Assembly: GCA_036924855.1 (NCBI GenBank)
Contig: JBAGRP010000001.1
Location: 2,604,001-2,668,000, forward strand
Reading direction: 5' to 3'
DNA from: Nitrobacteraceae bacterium AZCC 2146
Lineage (GTDB): Bacteria > Pseudomonadota > Alphaproteobacteria > Rhizobiales > Xanthobacteraceae
Length of the DNA stretch: 64,000 nucleotides
Shown here: positions 26,947-35,548 of the stretch, in pieces
How positions within the stretch are numbered: position 1 is the stretch's first letter
Layout of the letters: each line of letters starts with the position of its first letter
The notes under the pieces: generated by a model
The model's database searches: none
The model's input: only the letters and a program-made list of their open reading frames with translations
Told to the model about the DNA's origin: nothing
Position numbers and translations under genes: made by a program

Positions 26947-27807
26947 TCAGGCTTTGGCGTTTTCCAGCCGGAAGCGGCCGGCGCCGCCGAGCCCCAGCGG
27001 CTTTTCCAGTTCCGGCAGGATCGCCTTCAATTCCGCGGCGAGCTTCCACGGCGGATTGACGATCAGCAGGCCGGTTGAGGTCAGGCCGCCCTCGGCGGTC
27101 TGCGGCGCGACGCTGAATTCCAGCCGCAGGCATTTGCCGGGCGTCGCCGCCGCGGCGACGGTGGCCGCGACATGCTGCGCCAGCGCATCGGTGGCGCGGC
27201 GGCTTTTCACGGGATACCAGAGCACGTAGATGCCGGTGGCCCATTTGGCGAAGGCTTCGTCAAAGCCCAGGGCCATGCGCTCGAACTCGTCCTTCTTCTC
27301 GAACGGCGGATCGATCAGCACCACGCCGCGGCGCTCGTTCGGCGGCACGAAGGCCGGCAGACCGACCCAGCCATCGAGATCGACGACGCGGGCCTGGGTA
27401 TCCCTTCGCAGCGTCGAGATCAGGTGCTTGCGCGCGTTCGGCTCGACCTCGCAGGCCACCATGCGGTCCTGCGGCCGCATCAGGGCGCGGGCGATCAGCG
27501 GCGAGCCGGGATAGGCCTTCAGTTCGCGCGGCTTGTTGAACGAGCGGACAATGTCGAGATAGGGCGCCACCAGCGGCACGGTGGATTCCGAAAAACGCGC
27601 CTGCATGATCCGGGCGATGCCGGTAGTCCATTCGCCGGAGCGCGTGGCCTCGTCACCGGTCAGGTCATAGAGCCCGGCGCCGGCATGGCTGTCGATGACG
27701 CGGAACGGCGTCGCTTTCTCGTGCAGATAGGTCAGGATCCGGACCAGCACGATATGTTTGATGACGTCGGCGAAGCCGCCGGCGTGGAAGGCGTGACGAT
27801 AATTCAT
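26947..27807 (-). CDS. rlmJ: 23S rRNA (adenine2030-N6)-methyltransferase
   Basis: A 286-residue RlmJ (COG2961). The N-terminus MNYRHAFHAGGFADVIKHIVL is the family signature; VIDSHAGAGLYDL is SAM motif I and VVLIDPPFEKKDEF supplies the DPP(F/Y) catalytic motif. Length agrees with E. coli RlmJ (about 280). It modifies A2030 in 23S rRNA. Confidence 0.95.
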   Translation of the reverse strand: MNYRHAFHAGGFADVIKHIVLVRILTYLHEKATPFRVIDSHAGAGLYDLTGDEATRSGEWTTGIARIMQARFSESTVPLVAPYLDIVRSFNKPRELKAYPGSPLIARALMRPQDRMVACEVEPNARKHLISTLRRDTQARVVDLDGWVGLPAFVPPNERRGVVLIDPPFEKKDEFERMALGFDEAFAKWATGIYVLWYPVKSRRATDALAQHVAATVAAAATPGKCLRLEFSVAPQTAEGGLTSTGLLIVNPPWKLAAELKAILPELEKPLGLGGAGRFRLENAKA

Positions 27808-27851
27808 GGCGCCAGCAGTACGCTACGCGAGCGCGTTCGGCAAAACCTGTG

Positions 27852-28541
27852 TCAGCCGCCGCGCATCGGCGGCATCACCACCTGGTCGCGGCGGCAGGCG
27901 CGACGGTCGATTTCCTCGCAGGCACGAAACTGGAGGTCCTTGCTCAGGCAGATCCGGACTTCGCTGAGCCGGTTGCGTTCGCAGGTCACCGCGATCGCGG
28001 AGTTGCTGAGCCCCGGATTGACCTTGATGAAGGCGTCCTCGATCGCGTCCGGCGCGATCGTTTTGGCGTCCTGGAGCTCAAGAAACTCCGCCGGTATCTT
28101 GATCCCTGCCCGCGCCTTGCGGACGGTCTCGAAATAGCCGCGGGCGCCGAGGCCCGAGCAGGTGCCGTGCTTGTCCCATTCGTTGAAGATCAGGCCGGGC
28201 GCCGGCATCAGATCGAGCATCGACGACATGATGTTGCGGTCGAGCCGCGGCGACGGCCGCTGGCAGTAATTCGGAAAGCCGCGATCGTATTGCGGCCACA
28301 GGCCGTGCACGACGAAGGCATAGGGCCGGCCGCCACACTGCATCTGCTGCGAGCGGCCGCCATTGCTGCGTTCGGAGGCGGCCTCGCAGAACGACGGCGA
28401 CCATGACAGCGACAGCACATAGAAATCGAATTCGCCGGGCGCATTCTGCCGGCGATCCTGCGCCGAGGCCGAGCTGATGCCCGCCAGCGCCGCAATCGTC
28501 AAAAATCCAACCGAAATGAAGATCCGAAAAGCCTGAACCAT
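27852..28541 (-). CDS. periplasmic ribonuclease T2
   Basis: A 229-residue RNase T2 family enzyme with a signal peptide (about 1-27, ending SASAQ). Both active-site segments are intact: CAS1 FVVHGLWPQ (His79) and CAS2 NEWDKHGTCS (Glu121, Lys124, His125). Expected to degrade RNA non-specifically in the periplasm through 2',3'-cyclic intermediates, as E. coli RNase I does. The ATG at 28541 has AGGGGTGGGG upstream; a GTG at 28553 is the alternative. Followed by rlmJ on the same strand at 44 bp. Confidence 0.94.
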   Translation of the reverse strand: MVQAFRIFISVGFLTIAALAGISSASAQDRRQNAPGEFDFYVLSLSWSPSFCEAASERSNGGRSQQMQCGGRPYAFVVHGLWPQYDRGFPNYCQRPSPRLDRNIMSSMLDLMPAPGLIFNEWDKHGTCSGLGARGYFETVRKARAGIKIPAEFLELQDAKTIAPDAIEDAFIKVNPGLSNSAIAVTCERNRLSEVRICLSKDLQFRACEEIDRRACRRDQVVMPPMRGG

Positions 28542-28623
28542 GACGCGCCCCACCCCTGAGCAGGCGAGCCTAGTCAGGCCTCAAGAACAATTCAAGAACA
28601 AAAATATAATTATGAACGCTGGC

Positions 28624-29094
28624 TCAGTGCTTGGCAGCGCGGCAGCGCGGGTTGTAGGCCCAGTCGCGGTCAAGACCGACGACGCACCATTCCACGCCCT
28701 GGCCGTAGCCGGCGAAGCCACCATCCTCGATGATCGAGTAATGCACCTGACGCAGCTTGCCGTCGGTCAGCATGGCATCGGCGGTGCAGTAGCGGCGCGG
28801 AATGTTATCGGACGTCCAGGGCCGGAACGCGGTCTCATGGACGCGGGAAAAGCCGGTGATCTGCAACGCCGAATTCCAGAATGTGCTCTCCTTGTCCTGG
28901 AACTGGGAGGAGATCGTCGACAGCCCGGCTTCGCATTCGGCGACACGGCCATCATACTTCGGGCCGGACAGCCAGAAATTCAATTCCAGGAGATTGGCGG
29001 CCTGCGCGCCCGGCGCCAGGGCCAGCAGCCCGAAAACGGCGCCTGCGACGGCGGCCAGAGCGGCTTTTTTCCAGGATGAGATAAGGTCGCGCAT
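28624..29094 (-). CDS. exported protein of unknown function
   Basis: A 156-residue protein with a strong signal peptide (cleavage probably after APGAQA, about residue 32). The mature domain has four Cys (CEAG, YCTADA, WCVVG, RCRAAK), suggesting two disulfides in the periplasm. No family recognised. It lies 83 bp upstream of RNase T2 in the same direction, so they may share a transcript. Confidence 0.75.
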   Translation of the reverse strand: MRDLISSWKKAALAAVAGAVFGLLALAPGAQAANLLELNFWLSGPKYDGRVAECEAGLSTISSQFQDKESTFWNSALQITGFSRVHETAFRPWTSDNIPRRYCTADAMLTDGKLRQVHYSIIEDGGFAGYGQGVEWCVVGLDRDWAYNPRCRAAKH

Positions 29095-29263
29095 GGGGGA
29101 ATCCGCCGGATGATGATTGTTCTCGGACGGTGCCGCGAAGCCCGTGCGGGGTCAAGTGCATGATGGCAACACCCTGCGCACAACTCTGTCAGCACACGGC
29201 CGGCGTTCTTTTCATGGTCGCTGATGCACTCTAAGGTGCGTGGCAACGATGATGGAGACAGCA

Positions 29264-29557
29264 ATGCGAATGATTCGGCCGGCGATCTTGGCTGCGGCGA
29301 TGGGCGGGCTGCTGGCGAGCGGAGCGGCACAGGCCGACACCGTCCCGGCGTTCAAGGGCAACGACACCGGCGGCATCATCTCCTATTCGCTGGTCAGCCA
29401 GAGCGACGTTCGCGCCCTGGCGATCGATCACTGCGCACGTTACGGCAAGGTGGTGAAATTCCTCGGCGCCCAGACCTATTACGGCGGCTACATTTCCTTC
29501 GCCTGCCGCTGGGTGCCCTACGGCGCCTCGGATCGACCGCTGCGCGTCCGCTACTGA
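29264..29557 (+). CDS. small exported protein of unknown function
   Basis: A 97-residue protein with a signal peptide (SGAAQA near residue 25) and a mature part with two Cys (HCARYG, SFACRW), likely joined by a disulfide. The ATG at 29264 follows GGAGAC; the frame continues to 29240. Domain pattern GGIISYSLVSQSDVRALAIDHCARYGK looks like one small alpha/beta domain; no family named. Confidence 0.75.
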   Translation: MRMIRPAILAAAMGGLLASGAAQADTVPAFKGNDTGGIISYSLVSQSDVRALAIDHCARYGKVVKFLGAQTYYGGYISFACRWVPYGASDRPLRVRY

Positions 29558-29613
29558 GGTTGACTGTTGCCTGCGTTTGACTGACCAGCCTTTTTCACTG
29601 GGAGCAGAGCACG

Positions 29614-30144
29614 ATGCGACAGACGATACGGTTTTCCCTCGCAGCCTGCGCGCTGCTGTCAGTGCTCCCGGCCGCAGCCTCGGCCGTGGAGTTGCCCACC
29701 CGCAAGGCCGGGCTGTGGGAGCTGAAGATGATACGCGCTGGTTCGCCGGTGCCGGAAATGACGATGCAGCAATGCACGGATGAGACCACCGACAAGCAGA
29801 TGACGGCGAATTTTTCGCCGATGGCCAAGCAGAACTGCAGCAAGAACGAGACCCAGCAGACCACGACGGGCTATGTCACCGATTCCGTCTGCAGCTACGG
29901 CGGCACCACCATGACCTCGCATACCGAGATCTCCGGCGACTTCAACTCCGGCTATGCGGTCAAGGTCACCTCGCATAACGACAGCGCCCCTGCCGGCGTG
30001 CCGCGCGACAACAACGTCACGCTGGAAGCAAAGTGGATCGGCGCCTGCGGTGCTGACCAGCGGCCCGGCGATATCGTCATGCCCGGCGGCTTCCGGCTGA
30101 ACATCAAGGACATGGAAAAGGTCAAGGGCCTGCTGCCGAAATAG
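29614..30144 (+). CDS. DUF3617-domain exported protein
   Basis: A 176-residue exported protein (signal peptide to about residue 24, AAASA). The motif RKAGLWELKMIRAGSPVPEMTMQQCTDE and the later C-S-K-N / VCSYGGTTMTSHTEISGDFNSGY match the DUF3617 family of Cys-containing periplasmic proteins. Role unknown. It follows the small exported gene by 56 bp, in the same direction. Confidence 0.88.
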   Translation: MRQTIRFSLAACALLSVLPAAASAVELPTRKAGLWELKMIRAGSPVPEMTMQQCTDETTDKQMTANFSPMAKQNCSKNETQQTTTGYVTDSVCSYGGTTMTSHTEISGDFNSGYAVKVTSHNDSAPAGVPRDNNVTLEAKWIGACGADQRPGDIVMPGGFRLNIKDMEKVKGLLPK

Positions 30145-30225
30145 GCGGCTTGCTGCCGTTGGCCCGCGCGTCGATCGCCGCTATAGATGACGGCAATCAT
30201 TTAAAACGACGCCGGGAAGAACGAA

Positions 30226-31017
30226 ATGACCGAATTTACCGAACTGATGAAGAGCCTCGCCCGCGGCGACGACGCGTGGGGCGTGAGTGTGAGCGACGAC
30301 TGGCTGCAGGGCCGCACTGTTTATGGCGGGCTGGCCTCGGCGCTATGCGCCCAGACCGCACTGCTGGAAATTCCGGACCTGCCGCCGCTGCGCTCGGCGC
30401 AGTTTTCGTTTATCGGGCCGGCCTCGGGTCCGCTGCAGCTTCGCCCGAGCGTGCTGCGCAAGGGCAAATCCACCGTGTTCGCCGGCGTCGACCTGATCGG
30501 CGAGGCCGGCCTCGCGACACGGGCAACACTGTGCTTCGGCGCGGCCCGTAGCTCGGCCCTCGCACATACCGAGATCGGTGCGCCTCAAGTCAAGGCGCCG
30601 GACGCCTGTCCGGATTTTTTCCGCCACGCGCCGCCGGGCCTGCGCTTCCTGCAGCACATCGAAGGCCGCCATGTCGGCGGCGCGCTACCATTCAGCGGTA
30701 GCCAGCATCCGGAGATGATGTTGTGGCTTCGCCATCGCACCCCGGCAATGACATCCCCGCTGGTGGCGCTGCTGGCACTCGCGGATGCGCCGCCGCCCGC
30801 GGCGTCCACCATGGCCACCACGCCGTCACCGATCAGCACCATGACCTGGGCCGTCGATATGCTGACCGACAAGATCGAGACCGACGATGGCTGGTGGCTG
30901 ATCCGCAACACCGCCGAGCAGATCAGCGACGGCTATTCCAGCCAGGCCATGACGGTATGGAACGCCAGCGGCCTCCCGATCATGGCCAGCCGGCAGAACG
31001 TCGCTGTGTTTGGGTGA
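30226..31017 (+). CDS. acyl-CoA thioesterase-like protein (TesB/4HBT_3 fold)
   Basis: A 263-residue double hot-dog thioesterase. Seen: GRTVYGGLASALCAQTAL (equivalent to the G-x-Y-G-G-x-x-A helix), RSAQFSFIGPASGPL, and a second half with ALADAPPPAASTM and the WAVDMLTDKIETDDGWWLIRNTAEQISDGY core containing the catalytic-Asp/Gln-type region. Cytoplasmic. Substrate chain length unknown. Own ribosome-binding site GGGAAG. Confidence 0.88.
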   Translation: MTEFTELMKSLARGDDAWGVSVSDDWLQGRTVYGGLASALCAQTALLEIPDLPPLRSAQFSFIGPASGPLQLRPSVLRKGKSTVFAGVDLIGEAGLATRATLCFGAARSSALAHTEIGAPQVKAPDACPDFFRHAPPGLRFLQHIEGRHVGGALPFSGSQHPEMMLWLRHRTPAMTSPLVALLALADAPPPAASTMATTPSPISTMTWAVDMLTDKIETDDGWWLIRNTAEQISDGYSSQAMTVWNASGLPIMASRQNVAVFG

Positions 31018-31039
31018 CGTTTCAGGCGGGGCTTGCTTC

Positions 31040-31084
31040 CCTCTCCCCGCCGCGCGAAGCAAAGCTTCGCTAGGCGGGGAGAGG
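31040..31084. repeat. palindromic repeat, family C (copy 1)
   Basis: CCTCTCCCCGCC (31040-31051) pairs with GGCGGGGAGAGG (31073-31084), with a small internal hairpin (GAAGC-AAA-GCTTC). It separates convergent thioesterase and tautomerase genes and may block read-through. A related stem is at 34583-34614. Confidence 0.75.
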
Positions 31085-31102
31085 TTAGCGAGGCCGTAGT
31101 TC

Positions 31103-31306
31103 CTACTTCTTCAGCGCGGCGTAGCGCTCGATGAAGGTCTTGCCGCCCTTCATCTTGTTGTTGTGCGGGGCCTCGTTGATCTGGATCACGACGGCTTCGG
31201 CATCGACGCCGAGATTCTTGACCAGCGCCTGGGTGATGTCGATCATCATGCCCTTCTTCTGCTCGTCGGTGCGGCCGGCGGCCATGCTGATGGTGATCTC
31301 AGGCAT
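31103..31306 (-). CDS. 4-oxalocrotonate tautomerase-family protein
   Basis: A 67-residue tautomerase. After Met removal the N-terminal Pro (MPEITISMAAGRTDEQKKG) becomes the catalytic base of the family. The ATG at 31306 follows GGGAGAC. Family enzymes isomerise enol/keto acids in aromatic degradation but also have unrelated roles; this copy lies next to hisS, not to a degradation operon, so the substrate is unknown. Confidence 0.93.
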   Translation of the reverse strand: MPEITISMAAGRTDEQKKGMMIDITQALVKNLGVDAEAVVIQINEAPHNNKMKGGKTFIERYAALKK

Positions 31307-31328
31307 CAATGTCTCCCGTTTTTTCTTT

Positions 31329-31447
31329 CGTCATGGCCGGGCTTGTCCCGGCCATCCACGATCCGCTGCATCAAACAAGACGTGGATGCCCGGCACAAGG
31401 CTTGTGCTCGGGCCGGCGAAGCCGGACCCGAGTGCCGGGCATGACGG
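31329..31447. repeat. compound palindromic repeat, family D (copy 1)
   Basis: Two hairpins in tandem: CGTCATGGCCGGGC-TTGT-CCCGGCCAT (31329-31355) and a longer one from GTGGATGCCCGGCAC (31382) to GTGCCGGGCATGACG (31432-31447). Common composite repeat of Bradyrhizobium-like genomes; another copy of the second part is at 37948-38002. Confidence 0.75.
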
Positions 31448-31454
31448 CAGGAGC

Positions 31455-32978
31455 TTAGTGTCCCCACTTCACGCCGTGCTTGTCGAGAATCTTGCGAACC
31501 GCTTCGACCAGCGACGCTTCCGCGACCTTGGTCTGCGCCTCGGCTTGTTTCTGCAAATACTCGTCGCGATCCGTTTCCAGCTTCGACAGTTCGGCGCCGA
31601 GGATCAGATCCTTCAGCAGCACTTCGCCGGTCGCCTTCTCGTCCGAGCCCTGGATGATCACGCAAGGCGAGTTGCGGCGGTCGGCGTATTTCAGCTGGTT
31701 GCCCATGTTCTTGGGGTTGCCGAGATAGAGTTCGGCGCGAATCTTTGCCGCGCGCAGCGTCGCCACCATCTTCTGATAATCGTCGACGCGGTCGCGATCG
31801 AACACGGTGACGACCACGGGGCCGAATTCCGGCGTGGTGTCGATCTTGCCGAGCATGGTGAGCGCCGCCTGCAGCCGCGACACGCCGATCGAGAAACCGG
31901 TCGCCGGCACCGGCTCGCCGCGGAAGCGCGACACGAGGCCGTCGTAGCGCCCGCCGCCGCCGACCGACCCGAAGCGCACCGGGCGGCCTTTTTCGTCTTT
32001 CGCGTCGAGCAGCAGTTCAACTTCGTAGACCGGGCCGGTGTAGTATTCGAGGCCGCGGACGACGGAGGGATCGAAAGCGATCCGATCTTTCCCGTATCCA
32101 GATTGCTCACAGAGAAAAATAATCTGCGTCAGCTCAGATACACCTGTTGCGTCGCCACCGTTGTCTTTGATCTTGCGCTCTATACGAGAAAGTTTCTTCG
32201 CACCGTCTTCATCAGTAGACGTGACGTAGTCGAGCACAGTCTCAATTTGGCCGGCCAGCAGTTCAGCGCCCTTTGTGAAATCGCCTTTACCTTCTTCCCC
32301 ACCATCCCATCGGCCCACGCCAAGAAGCTTTCGAATTTCTTCGATCGGAAACTTGTCGGCTTTATCGACCGCACGCAGCACCGTGAGCCTTTGGCCAGCC
32401 TTGTCCTCGCCGCCAAGCCCGATGCTTTCCATCACGCCATCGAGCACCTTGCGGTTGTTCACCTTCACCACATAGCTGCCGCGCGGAATGCCCAGCGCTT
32501 CCATCGCATCCGCGGCCATCATGCACATCTCGGCGTCGGCGGCGGGCGAGGCTGAGCCCACCGTGTCGGCGTCAAACTGCATGAACTGGCGGAAGCGGCC
32601 GGGGCCGGGCTTTTCGTTGCGATAGACGTAGCCGGCGCGGTAGCTGCGATACGGCTTCGGCAGGCTGTCAAAATTCTCGGCGACGTAGCGCGCCAGCGGC
32701 GCGGTGAGGTCGTAGCGCAGCGAGATCCACTGCTCGTCGTCGTCCTGGAACGAGAACACGCCCTCGTTGGGCCGGTCCTGGTCGGGCAGGAATTTGCCGA
32801 GCGCGTCGGTGAATTCCATCGCCGGGGTTTCCACCGGCTCGAAGCCGTAGCGCTCATAAACCTCGCGGATGGTCTCGGTCATGCGCCGGGTCGCCGCGAT
32901 CTCCGCGGGTCCGCGGTCGCCAAGCCCGCGCGGCAGTCGGGCGCGGAGTTTCTGGGGTTTTTTGGGTTTGTCGGCCAT
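31455..32978 (-). CDS. hisS: histidyl-tRNA synthetase
   Basis: A 507-residue class II HisRS, longer than E. coli's 424. Motif 2 is seen in [30 protein letters not shown], and the histidine-site segments are [15 protein letters not shown] and [10 protein letters not shown]. The extra length is mainly in the insertion between motif 2 and VVRGLEYY (about residues 200-300). The DNA for that insertion is visibly poorer in GC than the rest (see findings). ATG at 32978 is preferred to a TTG at 32987. A perfect palindrome sits 18 bp upstream. Confidence 0.96.
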   Translation of the reverse strand: MADKPKKPQKLRARLPRGLGDRGPAEIAATRRMTETIREVYERYGFEPVETPAMEFTDALGKFLPDQDRPNEGVFSFQDDDEQWISLRYDLTAPLARYVAENFDSLPKPYRSYRAGYVYRNEKPGPGRFRQFMQFDADTVGSASPAADAEMCMMAADAMEALGIPRGSYVVKVNNRKVLDGVMESIGLGGEDKAGQRLTVLRAVDKADKFPIEEIRKLLGVGRWDGGEEGKGDFTKGAELLAGQIETVLDYVTSTDEDGAKKLSRIERKIKDNGGDATGVSELTQIIFLCEQSGYGKDRIAFDPSVVRGLEYYTGPVYEVELLLDAKDEKGRPVRFGSVGGGGRYDGLVSRFRGEPVPATGFSIGVSRLQAALTMLGKIDTTPEFGPVVVTVFDRDRVDDYQKMVATLRAAKIRAELYLGNPKNMGNQLKYADRRNSPCVIIQGSDEKATGEVLLKDLILGAELSKLETDRDEYLQKQAEAQTKVAEASLVEAVRKILDKHGVKWGH

Positions 32979-32995
32979 ATCGCTCAATGTCGTCT

Positions 32996-33019
32996 TTGTA
33001 AGTCAGGGCTGACTTACAA
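32996..33019. promoter_or_regulatory. perfect 24-bp palindrome in front of hisS
   Basis: Arms TTGTAAGTCA (32996-33005) and TGACTTACAA (33010-33019) are exact inverted repeats around GGGC. There is no T run after it on the plus strand, and on the minus strand it lies 18 bp before the hisS ATG. The AT-rich 10-bp half-site is typical of an operator for a TetR-type dimer. No such regulator gene is adjacent, so the binding protein is unknown. Confidence 0.55.
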
Positions 33020-33218
33020 GCATTACAGGGGGTTATCAGCGCGCGCGGGAGGCGGCAAGCTGGCGCCAGCGTCGATCCCGCTCTGGCCCTCCCCGAAACC
33101 GCCAGAATAGGCTGAAATAACCGCAATATGCTCGCCGACAGGCGTTCCCGGATCAGCACGAAGCTGGTAGGTTCCGCGCCTTCACTTGAACACGCGCGAA
33201 AATGCATGAGGGACTAAA

Positions 33219-34565
33219 ATGTTAGACAAGAGCCCGCCCCGGAAGACCGCCAACGTGCCGAACGATCTGGCCGCCTTCTGGATGCCGTTCACCTCGAATC
33301 GCGCGTTCAAGCTCGCCCCGCGCATGCTCGCCGGCGCCAAGGACATGCATTATCTCACCACCGATGGCCGCAAGATCCTCGACGGCGCCGCCGGCATGTG
33401 GTGCTCCAATGCCGGCCACGGCCGCACCCAGATTGCCGAGGCCATCAAGCATTCCGCCGACACGCTGGATTACGCGCCGCCGTTCCAGTTCGGCCATCCG
33501 CAGGCGTTCGAGCTGGCCACCCGCATCGCGGATCTCGCGCCCGCCGGCCTCGATCACGTGTTCTTCTGCAATTCCGGTTCGGAAGCCGCCGACACCGCGC
33601 TGAAGATGGCGCTCGCCTATCACCAGATCCGCGGCGAAGGCTCGCGCACCCGGCTGATCGGCCGCGACCGCGGCTATCACGGCGTCGGCTTCGGCGGCAC
33701 CTCGGTCGGCGGCATGGTCAACAACCGCAAGATGTTTGGCACGCTGCTGGCCGGCGTCGATCACATCGCCCACACCTATGACCGCGAGAAGCAGGCTTTC
33801 AGCAAGGGCGAGCCGGAATATGGCGCGCACTTCGCCGACGATCTGGAGCGGCTGGTCGGGCTGCACGGCGCCAACACCATCGCCGCTGTGATCGTCGAGC
33901 CGATGGCCGGATCGACCGGCGTACTGCCGGCGCCGAAGGGCTATCTCAAGCGCCTGCGCGAGATCACCTCGAAGCACGGCATCCTGCTGATCTTCGACGA
34001 GGTCATCACCGGCTTCGGCCGCCTCGGCGCCGCCTTCGCCGCCGAACGCTACGGCGTGACGCCGGACCTGCTCACCTTCGCCAAAGGCGTCACCAACGGC
34101 GCGGCGCCGATGGGCGGCGTGATCGCGCATGACACCGTGCACGACACCTTCATGACCGGCCCCGCCCATGTGGTGGAGCTGTTCCACGGCTACACCTATT
34201 CGGCGCATCCGCTGGCCTGCGCGGCTGGTCTCGCCACGCTCGACATCTACCGCGACGAAAAGCTGTTCGAGCGCGCCAACAAGATGGAAGGCATGTTCGC
34301 CGACGCCGTGATGTCGCTGAAGGGCCTGCCCAACGTCGTCGACATCCGCACCGTCGGCATCACCGCGGGCATCGATCTGGCGCCGAACAAGGAAGGCCCC
34401 GGCAAGCGCGGCTGGGAAGCCCTCAACAGCGCCTTCCACGAGCACGAAGTGCTGTTCCGCACCGCCGGCGACACCATCGCACTGACGCCGCCCCTGATCG
34501 TCAGCGAAGACCAGGTCGGCGAGATCGTCGAAAAGGTCGGCAAGGTGATCCAGGCCGTCGCGTAA
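33219..34565 (+). CDS. class III omega-aminotransferase (beta-alanine:pyruvate type)
   Basis: A 448-residue PLP enzyme. Seen: FWMPFTSNRAFK at the N-terminus (typical of beta-alanine-pyruvate transaminases), FFCNSGSEAADTALKMA, the PLP phosphate-binding GVGFGGTSVGG, IFDEVITGFGRLG and the PLP lysine in LLTFAKGVTNGAAPMGG. Expected to transfer amino groups from beta-alanine or omega-amines to pyruvate. Good ribosome-binding site GAGGGAC. Divergent from hisS; terminated at 34583-34614. Confidence 0.94.
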   Translation: MLDKSPPRKTANVPNDLAAFWMPFTSNRAFKLAPRMLAGAKDMHYLTTDGRKILDGAAGMWCSNAGHGRTQIAEAIKHSADTLDYAPPFQFGHPQAFELATRIADLAPAGLDHVFFCNSGSEAADTALKMALAYHQIRGEGSRTRLIGRDRGYHGVGFGGTSVGGMVNNRKMFGTLLAGVDHIAHTYDREKQAFSKGEPEYGAHFADDLERLVGLHGANTIAAVIVEPMAGSTGVLPAPKGYLKRLREITSKHGILLIFDEVITGFGRLGAAFAAERYGVTPDLLTFAKGVTNGAAPMGGVIAHDTVHDTFMTGPAHVVELFHGYTYSAHPLACAAGLATLDIYRDEKLFERANKMEGMFADAVMSLKGLPNVVDIRTVGITAGIDLAPNKEGPGKRGWEALNSAFHEHEVLFRTAGDTIALTPPLIVSEDQVGEIVEKVGKVIQAVA

Positions 34566-34582
34566 GCGACAAGCCACGCCGC

Positions 34583-34614
34583 CTCCCTCTCCCCGCAAGT
34601 GCGGGGCGAGGGAG
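34583..34614 (+). terminator. hairpin after the transaminase gene (repeat family C, copy 2)
   Basis: A 14-bp stem CTCCCTCTCCCCGC (34583-34596) / GCGGGGCGAGGGAG (34601-34614), one mismatch, loop AAGT, 18 bp after the stop. There is no T run, so it is either a weak terminator or a dispersed repeat related to 31040-31084. Confidence 0.6.
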
Positions 34615-34713
34615 CGCGCGGCCGGTGCCGCGCCTCGCGGAACCTTCATCTGATGTTCTCGTTCCATTTGTCATGCCGGCCGCACGGCCGCTCGACAGAA
34701 CGAGGTTTCCGAC

Positions 34714-35352
34714 ATGCTTCCCCTTGCGAGTGCCCTGTTGCGAACCGGGCTGGCGCTGAAGCTCAATCAGGTCAAGCGCGCCACCGAATCCTATGCGCGC
34801 GACCGCGCCGCTCAGGGCCAGAGCGCCGTCGTCTCTTATGCCGTGGCCGGCGGGCTCTATGCCGCCGCCGGAATTTTCCTCATTGCCTTGCTTCTGGTCG
34901 GCGTCACCGCGCTGTTTCGCTGGGTCGAACTGCGCTACGGCCTGTTCGAGGCGTTCAGCGCTAGCGCCGGCGTGCTGCTGATCCTCGCCATCGTCTGCGC
35001 CGCGCTTGCCGCCAGCCGGCTGAAACGCCCGGCCAGACAATTCCCAAGCCTCGGCAGCCGGCTGCGTGTCGCCATCTCGGCCACCCCCGGCAAGGCCAAT
35101 GCTGCCAAATCCGCCCCGGGCGTCAGCGCCCGAGATGCCGCCACGGCGGTGCTGTCCGAGCCGGCGAAGCCGGTGACGGCGCCGCTGCAATTCAGACCCA
35201 GCCGTCCGCCACGTCGGTCTGTCCCAAATAACGGACAGGCCAAGGCCGGGCTTGTTCTGATAGCCACGCTGGCCGGCTGGGCGCTCGCCCGGCGTCGCAG
35301 TCTTGGCCAGAACGTACGAGCGCCGCGACCGATGGGCAAAGCGCACGTCTGA
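34714..35352 (+). CDS. membrane protein of unknown function
   Basis: A 212-residue protein with two strong membrane helices (about residues 42-66 and 84-104), a basic Pro/Ala-rich linker, and a third hydrophobic stretch (about 176-192, GLVLIATLAGWALA). Layout resembles small phage-holin-superfamily/DUF1469-like proteins but the match is not firm. It lies between the transaminase and the EAL gene in the same direction, at about 150 and 200 bp. Confidence 0.65.
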   Translation: MLPLASALLRTGLALKLNQVKRATESYARDRAAQGQSAVVSYAVAGGLYAAAGIFLIALLLVGVTALFRWVELRYGLFEAFSASAGVLLILAIVCAALAASRLKRPARQFPSLGSRLRVAISATPGKANAAKSAPGVSARDAATAVLSEPAKPVTAPLQFRPSRPPRRSVPNNGQAKAGLVLIATLAGWALARRRSLGQNVRAPRPMGKAHV

Positions 35353-35548
35353 TGGTGTCGGTGCTGCCGCTGGCGCGCTCGGCATCCTCTACCGCTTCGG
35401 CCTGACATTTCCCGGTGCGCAGCGCCACGCGATTGGCTTTCCGAATCAACAATAATGCTAGGCTTGCCAAGGCTCCCGGCCGTGGCGCCTGCATGTGTGC
35501 GTCTCGCGCAAGCGTGGGGAATTTGGACTTGAGGATGTTGCACGCGTT

